A DNA stretch of 64,000 nucleotides, from assembly GCF_000971965.1 (NCBI RefSeq), contig NZ_LAQP01000017.1:1-64000 (forward strand), written 5' to 3'. Shown here piece by piece: positions 45,238-53,125 of this stretch. Source of the DNA: Paenibacillus wulumuqiensis. GTDB taxonomy: Bacteria > Bacillota > Bacilli > Paenibacillales > Paenibacillaceae. Numbering within the stretch: position 1 is the stretch's first letter; each line of letters begins with the position of its first letter. The notes under the pieces were generated by a model, which was not told the DNA's origin, made no database searches, and saw only the letters and a list, made by a program, of their open reading frames with translations. A program made the translations under genes and the position numbers.

Positions 45238-45300
45238 TTATTCGATGCTGCTCTGATCGAATTGATACTGCACATCATCATTCTCCTTTGTAATGGAGAT
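45238..45300 (-). pseudogene. Remnant of a NEAT-domain C-terminus
   Basis: On the minus strand an untranslated frame reads ISITKENDDVQYQFDQSSIE-stop. This ending looks like the last beta strand of the neighbouring NEAT domains (compare YNVQIQFDEAS and YNVDLKFDSAS). There is no start codon context and no upstream NEAT sequence. It is most simply the scar of a deleted NEAT gene or module. Confidence 0.45.
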
Positions 45301-45320
45301 ATTGTCGTTCTGTCTTCCGA

Positions 45321-45806
45321 TTACTCAGCGCTGGCAGAATCGAATTTCAGATCTACATTATATTTACCTGTGTAGCCGATCACCGGAATTTTGATCTCGG
45401 CATAGGCGTTCAGCGTGGCATCCAGGTTGGATACCGGGAATTCCACCACACGGGTATTATTCGCTGTGTTGGTGCTCACTACAGCTGCATCTACCAACTG
45501 ACCGTTTTGTTCCACTTTGAAGGCAGTGATCAGGCTGCTGCTTGTAATGGTAATGCGGGCTTTTGTTACGCCATTAGCTACAGTTACAGTTGCCGGCTTA
45601 ACGACATAGCTGTCCAGTCGAGATTTGTTGGATGTGCCATCTGCCAGTACAGTGTAATCAACAGAGTACGTTCCGTTTGCCAGTGCTGCGTGTGCTTGGT
45701 TAGCGCCGAATGGCAGTACCAGAATGCCCAGCAAAGCTGTCATTACCATAGCCAACAGGGTATTTTTGAAGCTCCATTTGGTTGAACGATTCATTGTCAT
45801 ATTCAT
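45321..45806 (-). CDS. Secreted single-NEAT hemophore-like protein
   Basis: A 161-residue exported protein: signal peptide (NTLLAMVMTALLGILVLPFGANQAHA) and one NEAT domain (about 43-161). The helix motif KSRLDSYVVKPATV and heme-type YxxxY (Y145/Y149 in VIGYTGKYNVDLKF) are present. No sorting signal follows, so it is probably released like IsdX1 of Bacillus anthracis. GAGGAGAG lies seven bases before the ATG at 45806; the longer frame would run into the upstream gene. Confidence 0.88.
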   Translation of the reverse strand: MNMTMNRSTKWSFKNTLLAMVMTALLGILVLPFGANQAHAALANGTYSVDYTVLADGTSNKSRLDSYVVKPATVTVANGVTKARITITSSSLITAFKVEQNGQLVDAAVVSTNTANNTRVVEFPVSNLDATLNAYAEIKIPVIGYTGKYNVDLKFDSASAE

Positions 45807-45843
45807 AACAACACTCTCCTCTGATTGGATGATTGGAATTGGA

Positions 45844-46317
45844 TCATTTGGACTTTTTAAGGCTGCTTCGGTCAAATTTGAAGCGGATTGTGTAGTCGTG
45901 ATCATAGTTGTAGGACGGTACGGTGACGTGAATCTGCGAGATCATCGGGCTGTTCAGATCAGCGATCGGGAACTGAACGACACGCGTATCTTTGGCTTTG
46001 TTCGTCTTGATCACCCGGGTATCGACGATCTTGCCTTTGTATTTCACCTTGAACTTCGTTGTCCAGGCGCTGTGATTGACAGTGATCTGCATGGTCATTT
46101 TGCTGCCGGTCACATAGAGCCTGGCCGGCTTCTCAAAATAGTCGTTCGCCATGGAGACGGAATTGTCTTCCGCGCGGAGTATGTCGTAATCAATGGTGTA
46201 TGTACCTTTCGCCGGTCGGGACGACGAAGCTGCGGTAGCGGACGACGGTACCGCCCCGATGATAAGCATAATGACCGTTAGCATCCACAGTACCGGTAAT
46301 GCATATTTCCGTGACAT
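45844..46317 (-). CDS. Secreted single-NEAT hemophore-like protein
   Basis: A 157-residue exported protein with a signal peptide (ALPVLWMLTVIMLIIGAVPSSATAA) and one NEAT domain (about 38-152). The 3-10 helix region is SVSMANDYFEKPARL and the heme motif is Y138/Y142 (YNYDHDYTIRFKFD). It ends KKSK without an anchor. First gene of the minus-strand operon. The ATG at 46317 has AGGAGG 13 bases upstream, a long spacing; no better start is visible in frame. Confidence 0.86.
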   Translation of the reverse strand: MSRKYALPVLWMLTVIMLIIGAVPSSATAASSSRPAKGTYTIDYDILRAEDNSVSMANDYFEKPARLYVTGSKMTMQITVNHSAWTTKFKVKYKGKIVDTRVIKTNKAKDTRVVQFPIADLNSPMISQIHVTVPSYNYDHDYTIRFKFDRSSLKKSK

Positions 46318-46365
46318 ATTGGACAGAATTCCTCCTTTCTTTATTAAATTTAATTGCCTTGGGTT

Positions 46366-46386
46366 ATATTGATTATCATTCTCAAT
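46366..46386 (-). promoter_or_regulatory. Fur box upstream of the NEAT operon
   Basis: On the minus strand TGAGAATGATAATCAATAT matches the 19-base Fur consensus (GATAATGATAATCATTATC) at most positions. It lies about 50 bases before the first NEAT gene, so iron-dependent repression is expected. Confidence 0.75.
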
Positions 46387-46653
46387 TAACCCTAAAAATA
46401 AATGCCCTTGCGGACATGTGAAATGCTGGATTTTCCCTCCCCATGCATAATCAGGGAAGATGTGTGCATTACACAATGCTCATGTTAGACCAGTTTTCAA
46501 ATCTTTGTCAATACGTCATTTTTGGCGTAATACCACGCTCCCAAAGGAATTTCAATCTTGCTTCCACCTTTGCTTTCCTCTATACGCAGATATACCCAAC
46601 CTGCCTTTTCCCTGCTGCAAAGCTATAAATTAAATTTAAAATTTATTTTATCA

Positions 46654-46682
46654 TTGACGTTACAAATGATATTAATTATCAT
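46654..46682 (+). promoter_or_regulatory. Promoter of the plus-strand heme import operon
   Basis: TTGACG (46654-46659) and TATCAT (46677-46682) are 17 bases apart. The -10 box lies inside the first Fur box, so Fur binding would block RNA polymerase. Confidence 0.65.
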
Positions 46683-46684
46683 TT
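46664..46684 (+). promoter_or_regulatory. Fur box 1 of the plus-strand heme operon
   Basis: AATGATATTAATTATCATT is almost a perfect palindrome and fits the Fur consensus. It overlaps the promoter -10 region. Confidence 0.75.
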
Positions 46685-46699
46685 AACTCAAGATTGGTA

Positions 46700-46719
46700 A
46701 TTGAAAATGATTATCAATT
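46700..46719 (+). promoter_or_regulatory. Fur box 2 of the plus-strand heme operon
   Basis: TTGAAAATGATTATCAATT matches the Fur consensus well and lies just downstream of the predicted transcription start, giving a second repression site. Confidence 0.75.
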
Positions 46720-46764
46720 AGCTTGAATACCTTGTATACAATAAGCAGGAGGACATCAATTGAC

Positions 46765-47745
46765 ATGAAAGCTTCGCATTTTGGACTATCTATCCTGCTT
46801 GTCTGTACGCTGGCCGGATGCAGTCAGCCGGAAGCTCCGGCAGTGGGCTCTTCTGCAAGCGCAGCCGCTGGTGTTGCAGCCGTCGGAGCGGTATCGCTGA
46901 CAGACTTTGCCGGTCGCACTCTTTCCCTGCAGCACACACCTGAACGTATCGTCGCTCTCAGCAACGGAGATGTAAATATTATATATGCACTGGGTGGAAC
47001 CGTCGTAGGGCGGCCCACTTCCACAGGATCAGCTCCTCTGCCTGCCGCCGAGAAAGTGCAGACGATCGGATCAACACACGAGATTGATCTGGAAAAGATC
47101 GCTTTCCTGCAGCCGGATGTTGTACTCGGCAACGCACCGCTCAATGAAAAGGATATTCCGATGGTGGAAAGCATCGGCGCGCAGATGGTGCTCAGTTCGG
47201 CCAATTCGGTGGAAGATATCCAGCGGCAGATTACCCTGTTCGGCCAGATGCTGCAGCGGGAAGACAAAGCCAGACAGCTAAACGAGACATTGAAAAAGCA
47301 TATCCAGCAACTGTCCGCCTCTGCCAAAACGGCTGCCCATCCACCAAGAGTGCTGCTCGTCTATGGAGCGCCCGGTACATATATGGCTGCTCTGCCCAAC
47401 TCACTCAGCGGAAACATTCTGGAACTGGCCGGCGGCACCAATATCGCTGCCGATCTGCCCGGACTGCAGAACTACCCACAGTATGCCCAGCTGAATACCG
47501 AGCGGATCGTGGAAGCGGACCCGGATTATGTATTCATCATGACCCACGGCAGCGGTGAGGAAGTGAAAGCCGGATTTCTGAAGGAAATGCAGGAGAATCA
47601 GGCATGGAGCAGTGTTAGTGCCGTCAAAAACAATCGGGTGGACGTTCTGCCTTCCGATCTATTCGGTACGAACCCAGGAACACGGGTTGATGAAGCACTG
47701 GATCTGATGCACGGTCTGCTGTATCCGGATCAGACTCATGAGTAA
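46765..47745 (+). CDS. Heme ABC transporter substrate-binding lipoprotein (IsdE-like), second copy
   Basis: A 326-residue lipoprotein: signal peptide with lipobox VCTLAGCS and the class III binding fold (SLTDFAGRTLSLQHTPERIVALSNGDVNIIYALGGTVVGRPTSTG). The inner motif VLLVYGAPGTYMAALPNSLSGNILELAGGTNIAADLPG parallels the other IsdE-like protein here. It would hand heme to the permease encoded by the next gene, which overlaps by eight bases. The ATG at 46765 follows AGGAGG by 12 bases; it precedes a clear signal peptide. Confidence 0.88.
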   Translation: MKASHFGLSILLVCTLAGCSQPEAPAVGSSASAAAGVAAVGAVSLTDFAGRTLSLQHTPERIVALSNGDVNIIYALGGTVVGRPTSTGSAPLPAAEKVQTIGSTHEIDLEKIAFLQPDVVLGNAPLNEKDIPMVESIGAQMVLSSANSVEDIQRQITLFGQMLQREDKARQLNETLKKHIQQLSASAKTAAHPPRVLLVYGAPGTYMAALPNSLSGNILELAGGTNIAADLPGLQNYPQYAQLNTERIVEADPDYVFIMTHGSGEEVKAGFLKEMQENQAWSSVSAVKNNRVDVLPSDLFGTNPGTRVDEALDLMHGLLYPDQTHE

Positions 47746-48811
47746 TACCGATCTGCAGCAAAAAGCACATCGCGTCTTGAAGCAGCTCCGTAACTCGCAG
47801 CAGTCCCAGACCGACCTGCGGCAGCGGGCACGCCGCAGACTCATGCTCGCCATCCTGCTGCCTGTACTGCTGGTGCTCGTTTCCCTTTATGGCATATTGC
47901 ATGGTGCCGTATCCATTCCCCTGCAGGAACTGTTCTCGGTATGGCTGCATGGACAACCATCGGTCTACCGTACGATCGTGATGGATCTGCGTGTACCCAG
48001 GGTACTCGTCGGGCTGCTCGTTGGCGCCTGTCTGGCAGCCTCCGGTGCACTGCTGCAGGGCGTCATGAAGAATCCGCTCGCCGATCCGGGCATTATCGGT
48101 GTCTCGGCAGGCGGCGGAATGGCAGCGATGATCACCATGGTCATGCTGCCCCAGTTCAGCTATCTGCTGCCGATTAGTGCCTTTGCCGGATCATTCACTA
48201 CCGCTATCGTCATCTATATGATGGCCTGGGAACGCGGCGCTTCTCCTGTCAAAATTGTGCTGGCGGGAGTGGCCGTTAATGCGCTGCTCGGTGCGTTTAC
48301 CAACGGGATCATGGTTATTTTCAGCGATCGGGTCCAGGCGGTGCTGCCCTGGCTGTCCGGCGGACTAAATGGACGCAGCTGGCATCATCTGGAGTTCATG
48401 GCGCCCTATGCGATCATCGGGCTGCTGCTCTGTCTGTTCGCGATCCAGCCGGCCAACCTGCTGCTGCTGGGAGACGACTCCGCCCGGCTGCTCGGTCAGC
48501 GTGTCGAGCTGCAGCGGTTCATGATCATCATGCTGGCGGCGCTGCTGGCAGGTACAGCCGTGAGCGTCGCCGGGCTGGTCGGATTTGTCGGACTGGTCGT
48601 GCCGCATATGATCCGGCTGCTGATCGGGGAAGATTACCGGTTTTTGCTGCCCTTCTCCATGCTGGGCGGCGGGACGCTGGTCGTATTTGCCGATACGGTC
48701 GCCCGTTCCTGGCTGGACCCGATTGAGCTGCCGGTCGGTATCCTGCTGGCAGTGCTCGGCGCTCCGTTTTTCCTTTATTTATTAAAACGAAAAGGGACGG
48801 TGCTGTCATGA
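47738..48811 (+). CDS. Heme/iron ABC transporter permease (FecCD family), second copy
   Basis: A 357-residue FecCD permease with about ten membrane helices and typical motifs LRVPRVLVGLLVGACLAASGALLQGVMKNPLADPGIIGVSAGGGMA and VAGLVGFVGLVVPHMIRLLIGEDYRFLLPFSMLGGGTLVVFADTVAR. The first 30 residues are charged and cytoplasmic. It overlaps the binding-protein gene by eight bases and the ATPase gene by four (ATGA), so the operon is tightly coupled. Confidence 0.93.
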   Translation: MSNTDLQQKAHRVLKQLRNSQQSQTDLRQRARRRLMLAILLPVLLVLVSLYGILHGAVSIPLQELFSVWLHGQPSVYRTIVMDLRVPRVLVGLLVGACLAASGALLQGVMKNPLADPGIIGVSAGGGMAAMITMVMLPQFSYLLPISAFAGSFTTAIVIYMMAWERGASPVKIVLAGVAVNALLGAFTNGIMVIFSDRVQAVLPWLSGGLNGRSWHHLEFMAPYAIIGLLLCLFAIQPANLLLLGDDSARLLGQRVELQRFMIIMLAALLAGTAVSVAGLVGFVGLVVPHMIRLLIGEDYRFLLPFSMLGGGTLVVFADTVARSWLDPIELPVGILLAVLGAPFFLYLLKRKGTVLS

Positions 48812-49602
48812 CTACTGCGATCGAAGCGAGCGGCATCTGCCTGAGCCGCGGACATTTCCGGCTGGAGGATATTGACCTCTCCATTCCCAAAGGAAAACTA
48901 ACTGCCATCGTCGGCCCCAACGGCTCCGGCAAATCTACCCTGCTGCGCATTCTGGTCCGTCTGCTCCAGCCGGATCAGGGACAGATTAGCGTACACGGCA
49001 AGTCTGCTGACCGCTACAGTCTCCGTGAATGGTCGCATACCATTACGATGCTGCCGCAATTAAAAGAATCCCTGCCGCAGCTGACCGTCCGTGAGTTGGT
49101 CGCCTATGGACGCGCTCCGTACAAAAAAAGATTCCAGCCGCTGCAGGGTGCCGAGGATCGGGATGTGCTGGAACAGGTCATGCAGTGGACGGGCATCTCG
49201 ATGTACTCCGAGCGGATGTTCCACACACTGTCCGGCGGTGAACAGCAGCGGGCACGCATCGCCATGGCGCTTGCCCAGCAGACGGATATTGTGCTGCTCG
49301 ATGAACCGACGACGTTTCTCGATATTGCCCATCAGTTTGAAGTGATGGACATGCTGCACCGGATCAACCGGGAGACCGGGCTGACGATTGTAATGGTGCT
49401 GCATGATCTGCAGCAGGCCGCGGCTTACTGCGATGTGATGATTGCTCTTCGGCAGGGTCGGCTCGCTGCCTGCGGTCATCCGCTGGAACTGCTGACCGAC
49501 GACTTTATCCGTGATATCTATGGAATGAATGCCACCATCCAATTTCAAGGGAGGTATCCGGTGATTGTGCCGGAGATTCCTCACCATTCAGGAGGAAGAT
49601 AA
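48808..49602 (+). CDS. Heme/iron ABC transporter ATP-binding protein, second copy
   Basis: A 264-residue ABC ATPase with intact Walker A (GPNGSGKST), signature ([17 protein letters not shown]) and Walker B ([13 protein letters not shown]). It belongs to the FecE class like its counterpart on the minus strand and powers the permease encoded just upstream. Its gene ends one base before the heme oxygenase start codon. Confidence 0.92.
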   Translation: MTTAIEASGICLSRGHFRLEDIDLSIPKGKLTAIVGPNGSGKSTLLRILVRLLQPDQGQISVHGKSADRYSLREWSHTITMLPQLKESLPQLTVRELVAYGRAPYKKRFQPLQGAEDRDVLEQVMQWTGISMYSERMFHTLSGGEQQRARIAMALAQQTDIVLLDEPTTFLDIAHQFEVMDMLHRINRETGLTIVMVLHDLQQAAAYCDVMIALRQGRLAACGHPLELLTDDFIRDIYGMNATIQFQGRYPVIVPEIPHHSGGR

Positions 49603-49603
49603 T

Positions 49604-49939
49604 ATGATTATCGTAACCAACACATCCCAGCTGACCAAAGGCAGTGCCCATCTGCTCGTAGAGCGTTTTGACAAAGTCGGCAAAGTGGAATTCATGGAAG
49701 GATTTCTCGGTCTGGAAGTGCTGTTCAACGACAGCAACAAAGAGTACGACGAAGTAACGATCAGCACACGCTGGGAATCCAAGGATCATTTCCAGGGCTG
49801 GACACGCAGCGATGCTTTCCGCGAGTCGCACGCTCACCGCAATATTCCGGATTATATTCTGAATAACAAGATTACCTTTTATGAAGTGAAAATTGTACGT
49901 CAGCCGCAGACAGCGCCGGAAGATCAGGCAGCGGTATAA
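49604..49939 (+). CDS. isdG: Heme-degrading monooxygenase (IsdG/HmoA type)
   Basis: A 111-residue ABM-fold protein similar to IsdG/IsdI. The pattern [38 protein letters not shown]...[29 protein letters not shown] contains the conserved Asn near the N-terminus, the catalytic Trp and the heme-ligand His. It opens imported heme to release iron, completing the pathway of this operon. AGGAGGAAGATAAT precedes the ATG, and the stop codon of the ATPase gene lies inside that leader. Confidence 0.9.
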   Translation: MIIVTNTSQLTKGSAHLLVERFDKVGKVEFMEGFLGLEVLFNDSNKEYDEVTISTRWESKDHFQGWTRSDAFRESHAHRNIPDYILNNKITFYEVKIVRQPQTAPEDQAAV

Positions 49940-50035
49940 AGCGGACGTACACATCAGGTCTGCTGTTGGAGTGGCGGACTTGGAAGGATGGGATAGAGAT
50001 TGTGCCATGCATTTATCAGGGTGCATTTGTGGGGA

Positions 50036-50077
50036 GCGAAGAACTTTACCGAAGTGGTAGAGGTTCTTCGCTTTTTA
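50036..50077 (+). terminator. Terminator of the plus-strand heme operon
   Basis: GCGAAGAACTTT...AGGTTCTTCGC is followed by TTTTTACTTT, about 100 bases after the heme oxygenase gene. Confidence 0.82.
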
Positions 50078-50165
50078 CTTTGTTTTGGGGGCCAAAGTTG
50101 GCCTACAGTTCGAAGATACATTTTGTTACTCTATAGCGCTCGGCTGCGCTTTGTAATTTTTGGGA

Positions 50166-51284
50166 CTATTGGTGGTCGCGGCTATCCGGCGCAGATACAG
50201 AGGATTGGCGGACAGAGACGATCAGTTCCATGTACTGGGTGTCGCCGAGGCCGTAATGGGTGAACAGGGAGAGCATTTTGCGCATTAACGACTCGGCGGA
50301 TTCTGCCGGGTGGCTGCGGATATAGGCGGTTATCTCGTTATCGGGCTGCTGCAGGTTGAGATACAGGCGGATGCCCTGATACATCACCGGCAGGAGCTGC
50401 TGCGGCGGCATGGATCGGTTCAGCAGTACCTGACGATAGATTCCGGTAAAGGAACCTAGTTGAAGTTCGGTCTGCTTCACTTCATACGTCTGTTCCTGAA
50501 CCGCGTTGAAATAGACGGTACCCTGGAAACCGATCTGTTCCAGATAAGCCAGCATGGTCAGCAGATTGATCTGACAGAACATGTCCTCGCCAAACCAGAG
50601 GACGATGCAGCGGTATTCGTTATCGTTCAGCATTTGCAGCGGCTGCAGGGTAACCACTTCATACTGCTCCCTGGATATATGATGTCCCTGCGCCCTTACT
50701 TTACAGAAAGAATCGCTGAAAATATCCTCTGTCGTCTCATGGACACACATCGCTTCATTAAAAGGAACATAATCGCTTCCTCCCATCCACTGCTGCGCCT
50801 TGAATTGTTCATACATGGTCTGCCCGTTGAGCACATTCAGAATCTGATGCTCATACAGTGACTCGACGTGCTGCTGCAGCTGCTCAATACCCTGCTTACT
50901 GGAAATGTCCATCGTTAATTCCCTCCCGTACGGATCAATGTTTAATTGGATATACGATTGCAGCGGCTGGGGATGCTGCCGAAAAGCATGGGGTGTCACC
51001 CCGAAAATATCCTTGAATGATCTGGAAAAGGCTTCCTGTGACGAGTAGCCATGCTCCACTGCAATATCGATAATCCGCTCTTCCGTCTCCGCCAATCGGA
51101 TGCTGGACAGGAAGGTGCGGCGCAGCTGGATATACCTTTTCATGCTGATGCCTGTATGATGACGGAACAGAAAGGAACAATAGTACGGCGAATATCCTAC
51201 ACTCCGCCCCAGCTCAGCCAGCGAAAACTCCCCCAGCAGATGCTGTTCCAGCCAGTTGATCATCTCCTGTACCTGTGTACTCAT
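50166..51284 (-). CDS. AraC family transcriptional regulator
   Basis: A 372-residue regulator with the AraC DNA-binding domain at the N-terminus (about 1-105): EFSLAELGRSVGYSPYYCSFLFRHHTGISMKRYIQLRR and IIDIAVEHGYSSQEAFSRSFKDIFGVTPHAFRQ. The remaining 260 residues form an effector region I cannot assign. It faces the heme operon tail to tail, so a link to heme use is possible but unproven. GGAGGAAGAGAT precedes the ATG at 51284. A minus-strand TATAAT lies near 51320. Confidence 0.85.
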   Translation of the reverse strand: MSTQVQEMINWLEQHLLGEFSLAELGRSVGYSPYYCSFLFRHHTGISMKRYIQLRRTFLSSIRLAETEERIIDIAVEHGYSSQEAFSRSFKDIFGVTPHAFRQHPQPLQSYIQLNIDPYGRELTMDISSKQGIEQLQQHVESLYEHQILNVLNGQTMYEQFKAQQWMGGSDYVPFNEAMCVHETTEDIFSDSFCKVRAQGHHISREQYEVVTLQPLQMLNDNEYRCIVLWFGEDMFCQINLLTMLAYLEQIGFQGTVYFNAVQEQTYEVKQTELQLGSFTGIYRQVLLNRSMPPQQLLPVMYQGIRLYLNLQQPDNEITAYIRSHPAESAESLMRKMLSLFTHYGLGDTQYMELIVSVRQSSVSAPDSRDHQ

Positions 51285-51465
51285 ATCTCTTCCTCCTGTG
51301 ATGCATTGTTGTATCTTCATTATATCGAATGTGCGGACAGACTTTTGATCTGCGTTGTGGTGTATTCCGTGTCTGCTATTGACCGGTTCGGCTGCGGCTG
51401 GGAATTATTTTGGATACTCGCCATACTTGTGCCCTGTTCGTTTGTGTCCAAATCAGCGAATATAA

Positions 51466-51663
51466 TAGAGCGTCCACTACGAATGGCTTACCTGAGGCTT
51501 GCGGATCTCTAGATGATCCGGCGGTGCCGCGCACGATGTGCGATGGTATGCCGTAATGCGCATTCGTCTGTACGCTCTATGAAATATTCGTGAATCGGGT
51601 TCGAATCCCACTCACCTTCCACGTGAGCGCAGGTAGCGCACTCCACTGTTAATGGAGCGATAA
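51466..51663 (+). ncRNA. Candidate structured RNA with a permuted tRNA-like domain
   Basis: No gene fits this stretch, but both halves are strongly structured. The 5' half (51466-51579) is a long hairpin: TAGAGCGT/ACGCTCTA, then ACGAATG/CATTCGT and GCTTAC/GTAATGC, with smaller stems inside. The 3' half holds tRNA modules in the order T-arm (GGGTTCGAATCCC, 51597-51609), acceptor-like hairpin (CTCAC-CTTCCAC-GTGAG, 51611-51627) and D-arm (GCGC-AGGTA-GCGC, 51627-51639). An anticodon arm follows (CTCCA-CTGTTAA-TGGAG, 51641-51657; anticodon GTT, Asn). TATTCG (51585-51590) and CGATA (51658-51662) can close the module. Such permuted tRNA mimicry is reminiscent of bacterial Y RNAs. A TATAAT lies at 51461-51466, overlapping the 5' stem, so the true 5' end is uncertain. 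Confidence 0.5.
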
Positions 51664-51933
51664 CAATCAAATCTTTGCAGCAGGAAGTTCTCAAGGTGCC
51701 GCCAGTAACGGGCACTGCGCAGCAGCATGCTTTGCAGCCGGCGGATTCGGCAGCAGACGGTCCGAGTGGATGGTCATGAACGGCAGAGACAGCGGAATCA
51801 GGCGGGCAGCACAGCCGGATGATGCTTCTCTCCACGATTGCACCGGATACCCGGCAGATGCAGTCTTAAGCTCAGGCTCCGTATGTGATGCGAGAGGACT
51901 TCCCGCACAAAGATAACCCAGGAGGAACCAACC
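51664..51933 (+). other. Leader region between the structured RNA and the slipin gene
   Basis: A GC-rich stretch without a convincing gene. A short open frame from 51770 (MVMNGRDSGIRR...) runs to a stop at about 51916 without a good ribosome-binding site. A GGTGCC/GGCAC(T) stem lies at 51695-51716. No terminator separates the structured RNA from the slipin gene, so one transcript may contain both. Confidence 0.4.
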
Positions 51934-53121
51934 ATGAAAATAATTCAGCCACAACCATTACATAAAATAAATATCGCTGCCGATGAACGCGGACTGCTGT
52001 TCGAGCAGGGCAGTTACATCAAGACACTACAGCCGGGCAGCTACCGCTACCTCAATCTGTCGGGTCAGACCACGATACGCTACTGCAAGCTCAGCGAGCC
52101 GTTTCAGTTCACTCCATCGGAATGGAATTATAACCAGGCTGCCGAAGATACCTTGAATATCCGGCTCTATCAGCATGATGACGAGCTGATGCGCGAACTC
52201 ACCGTCGTCGAGGTGGGAGATCACGAGTATGTGATCCATCTGGTCAATGGCAAATATGACGGTCTGCTAACCGCCGGTACGTATGTATACTGGAATGTGC
52301 TGCAGGAGCATAGCTTTATCCATGCGGATATTCGCCAGCCAGTAGTAGGCAAGGAGATCAGCCGCAGCATTCTCGCGAAGCTGCATTCCCATCTGTATGT
52401 GATCGATATTGCCAGCCATGAGACCGGGCTGCTCTACTTTGACAACCAGCTCCAGCAGCAGCTCCCGCCTGGTCGTACCTTTTACTGGCGCGGCCCGGTC
52501 AATGTAACCGTGAAAAAGATCGACCTGCGCCGCCAGCAGCTCGATATGACCGGGCAGGAGATTCTGACCGAAGATAAAGTCCCACTGCGGCTGAACTTTG
52601 TCTGCCAGTACCGGGTGACCGATCCGCTGCGAGCGGCTGAGATCAAAAACTTTGACGAACAGGTATACATTCAGCTGCAGCTGCTGCTGCGTGAATATGT
52701 CGGTACGCTCAAGCTGGATGATCTGCTGCGCATGAAGCAGGAGATCGGGAACTTTGTGCTGAGCCGTCTGCAGACGCAGAGTGAAGAATACGGAGTACAG
52801 TTCCTGTCCGCCGGTCTCAAGGATGTCATTTTGCCCGGGGATATTCGTACGATTCTGAACACCGTATTGCTGGCCGAGAAAAAGGCGCAGGCCAATATGA
52901 TCACCCGCCGCGAAGAGACTGCCTCTACCCGCAGCCTGCTCAATACCGCCAAGCTGATGGATGAGAATGCCACACTATACCGGCTCAAGGAACTGGAATT
53001 CCTGGAGAAGATTTGCGAGAAAATCGGCACCATTTCCCTGACCGGCGGCGGCAATCTGCTGGAACAGATGAATGCACTGATGGGCATGAAAGAAACACCG
53101 CCTGCACGTGATGCAGGGTAA
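51934..53121 (+). CDS. Slipin family protein (SPFH/band 7 domain)
   Basis: A 395-residue SPFH protein. The N-terminal 160 residues contain two similar beta-rich units (IAADERGLLFEQGSYIKTLQPGSYRYLNL and IASHETGLLYFDNQLQQQLPPGRTFYWRG). A band 7 core follows (VKKIDLRRQQLDMTGQEILTEDKVPLRLNFVCQYRVTDPLRAAEIKNFDEQVYIQLQLLLREYVG...), then a helical end (LAEKKAQANMITRREETASTRSLLNTAKLM). Unlike most slipins it has no clear N-terminal membrane anchor. Bacterial slipins of this type occur with RNA-repair genes in some genomes. CCAGGAGGAACCAACC precedes the ATG, and a terminator follows. Confidence 0.85.
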   Translation: MKIIQPQPLHKINIAADERGLLFEQGSYIKTLQPGSYRYLNLSGQTTIRYCKLSEPFQFTPSEWNYNQAAEDTLNIRLYQHDDELMRELTVVEVGDHEYVIHLVNGKYDGLLTAGTYVYWNVLQEHSFIHADIRQPVVGKEISRSILAKLHSHLYVIDIASHETGLLYFDNQLQQQLPPGRTFYWRGPVNVTVKKIDLRRQQLDMTGQEILTEDKVPLRLNFVCQYRVTDPLRAAEIKNFDEQVYIQLQLLLREYVGTLKLDDLLRMKQEIGNFVLSRLQTQSEEYGVQFLSAGLKDVILPGDIRTILNTVLLAEKKAQANMITRREETASTRSLLNTAKLMDENATLYRLKELEFLEKICEKIGTISLTGGGNLLEQMNALMGMKETPPARDAG

Positions 53122-53125
53122 TGAA

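Noticed and set aside
51590-51620. A normal tRNA gene ending at the GGTTCGAATCC motif
   Set aside because: The T-stem has only three to four pairs, the following bases do not give a seven-base acceptor strand plus CCA, and no D or anticodon arm lies upstream in the right order. The other arms lie downstream, which led to the permuted tRNA-like call instead.
51770-51916. Short plus-strand frame starting MVMNGRDSG before the slipin gene
   Set aside because: No Shine-Dalgarno sequence, no family resemblance, and ordinary composition for non-coding sequence; kept only as a remark.
51509-51954. Overlapping minus-strand open frames upstream of the slipin gene
   Set aside because: They have no ribosome-binding sites, are rich in Cys, His and Arg as in random GC-rich frames, and lie across the structured RNA.
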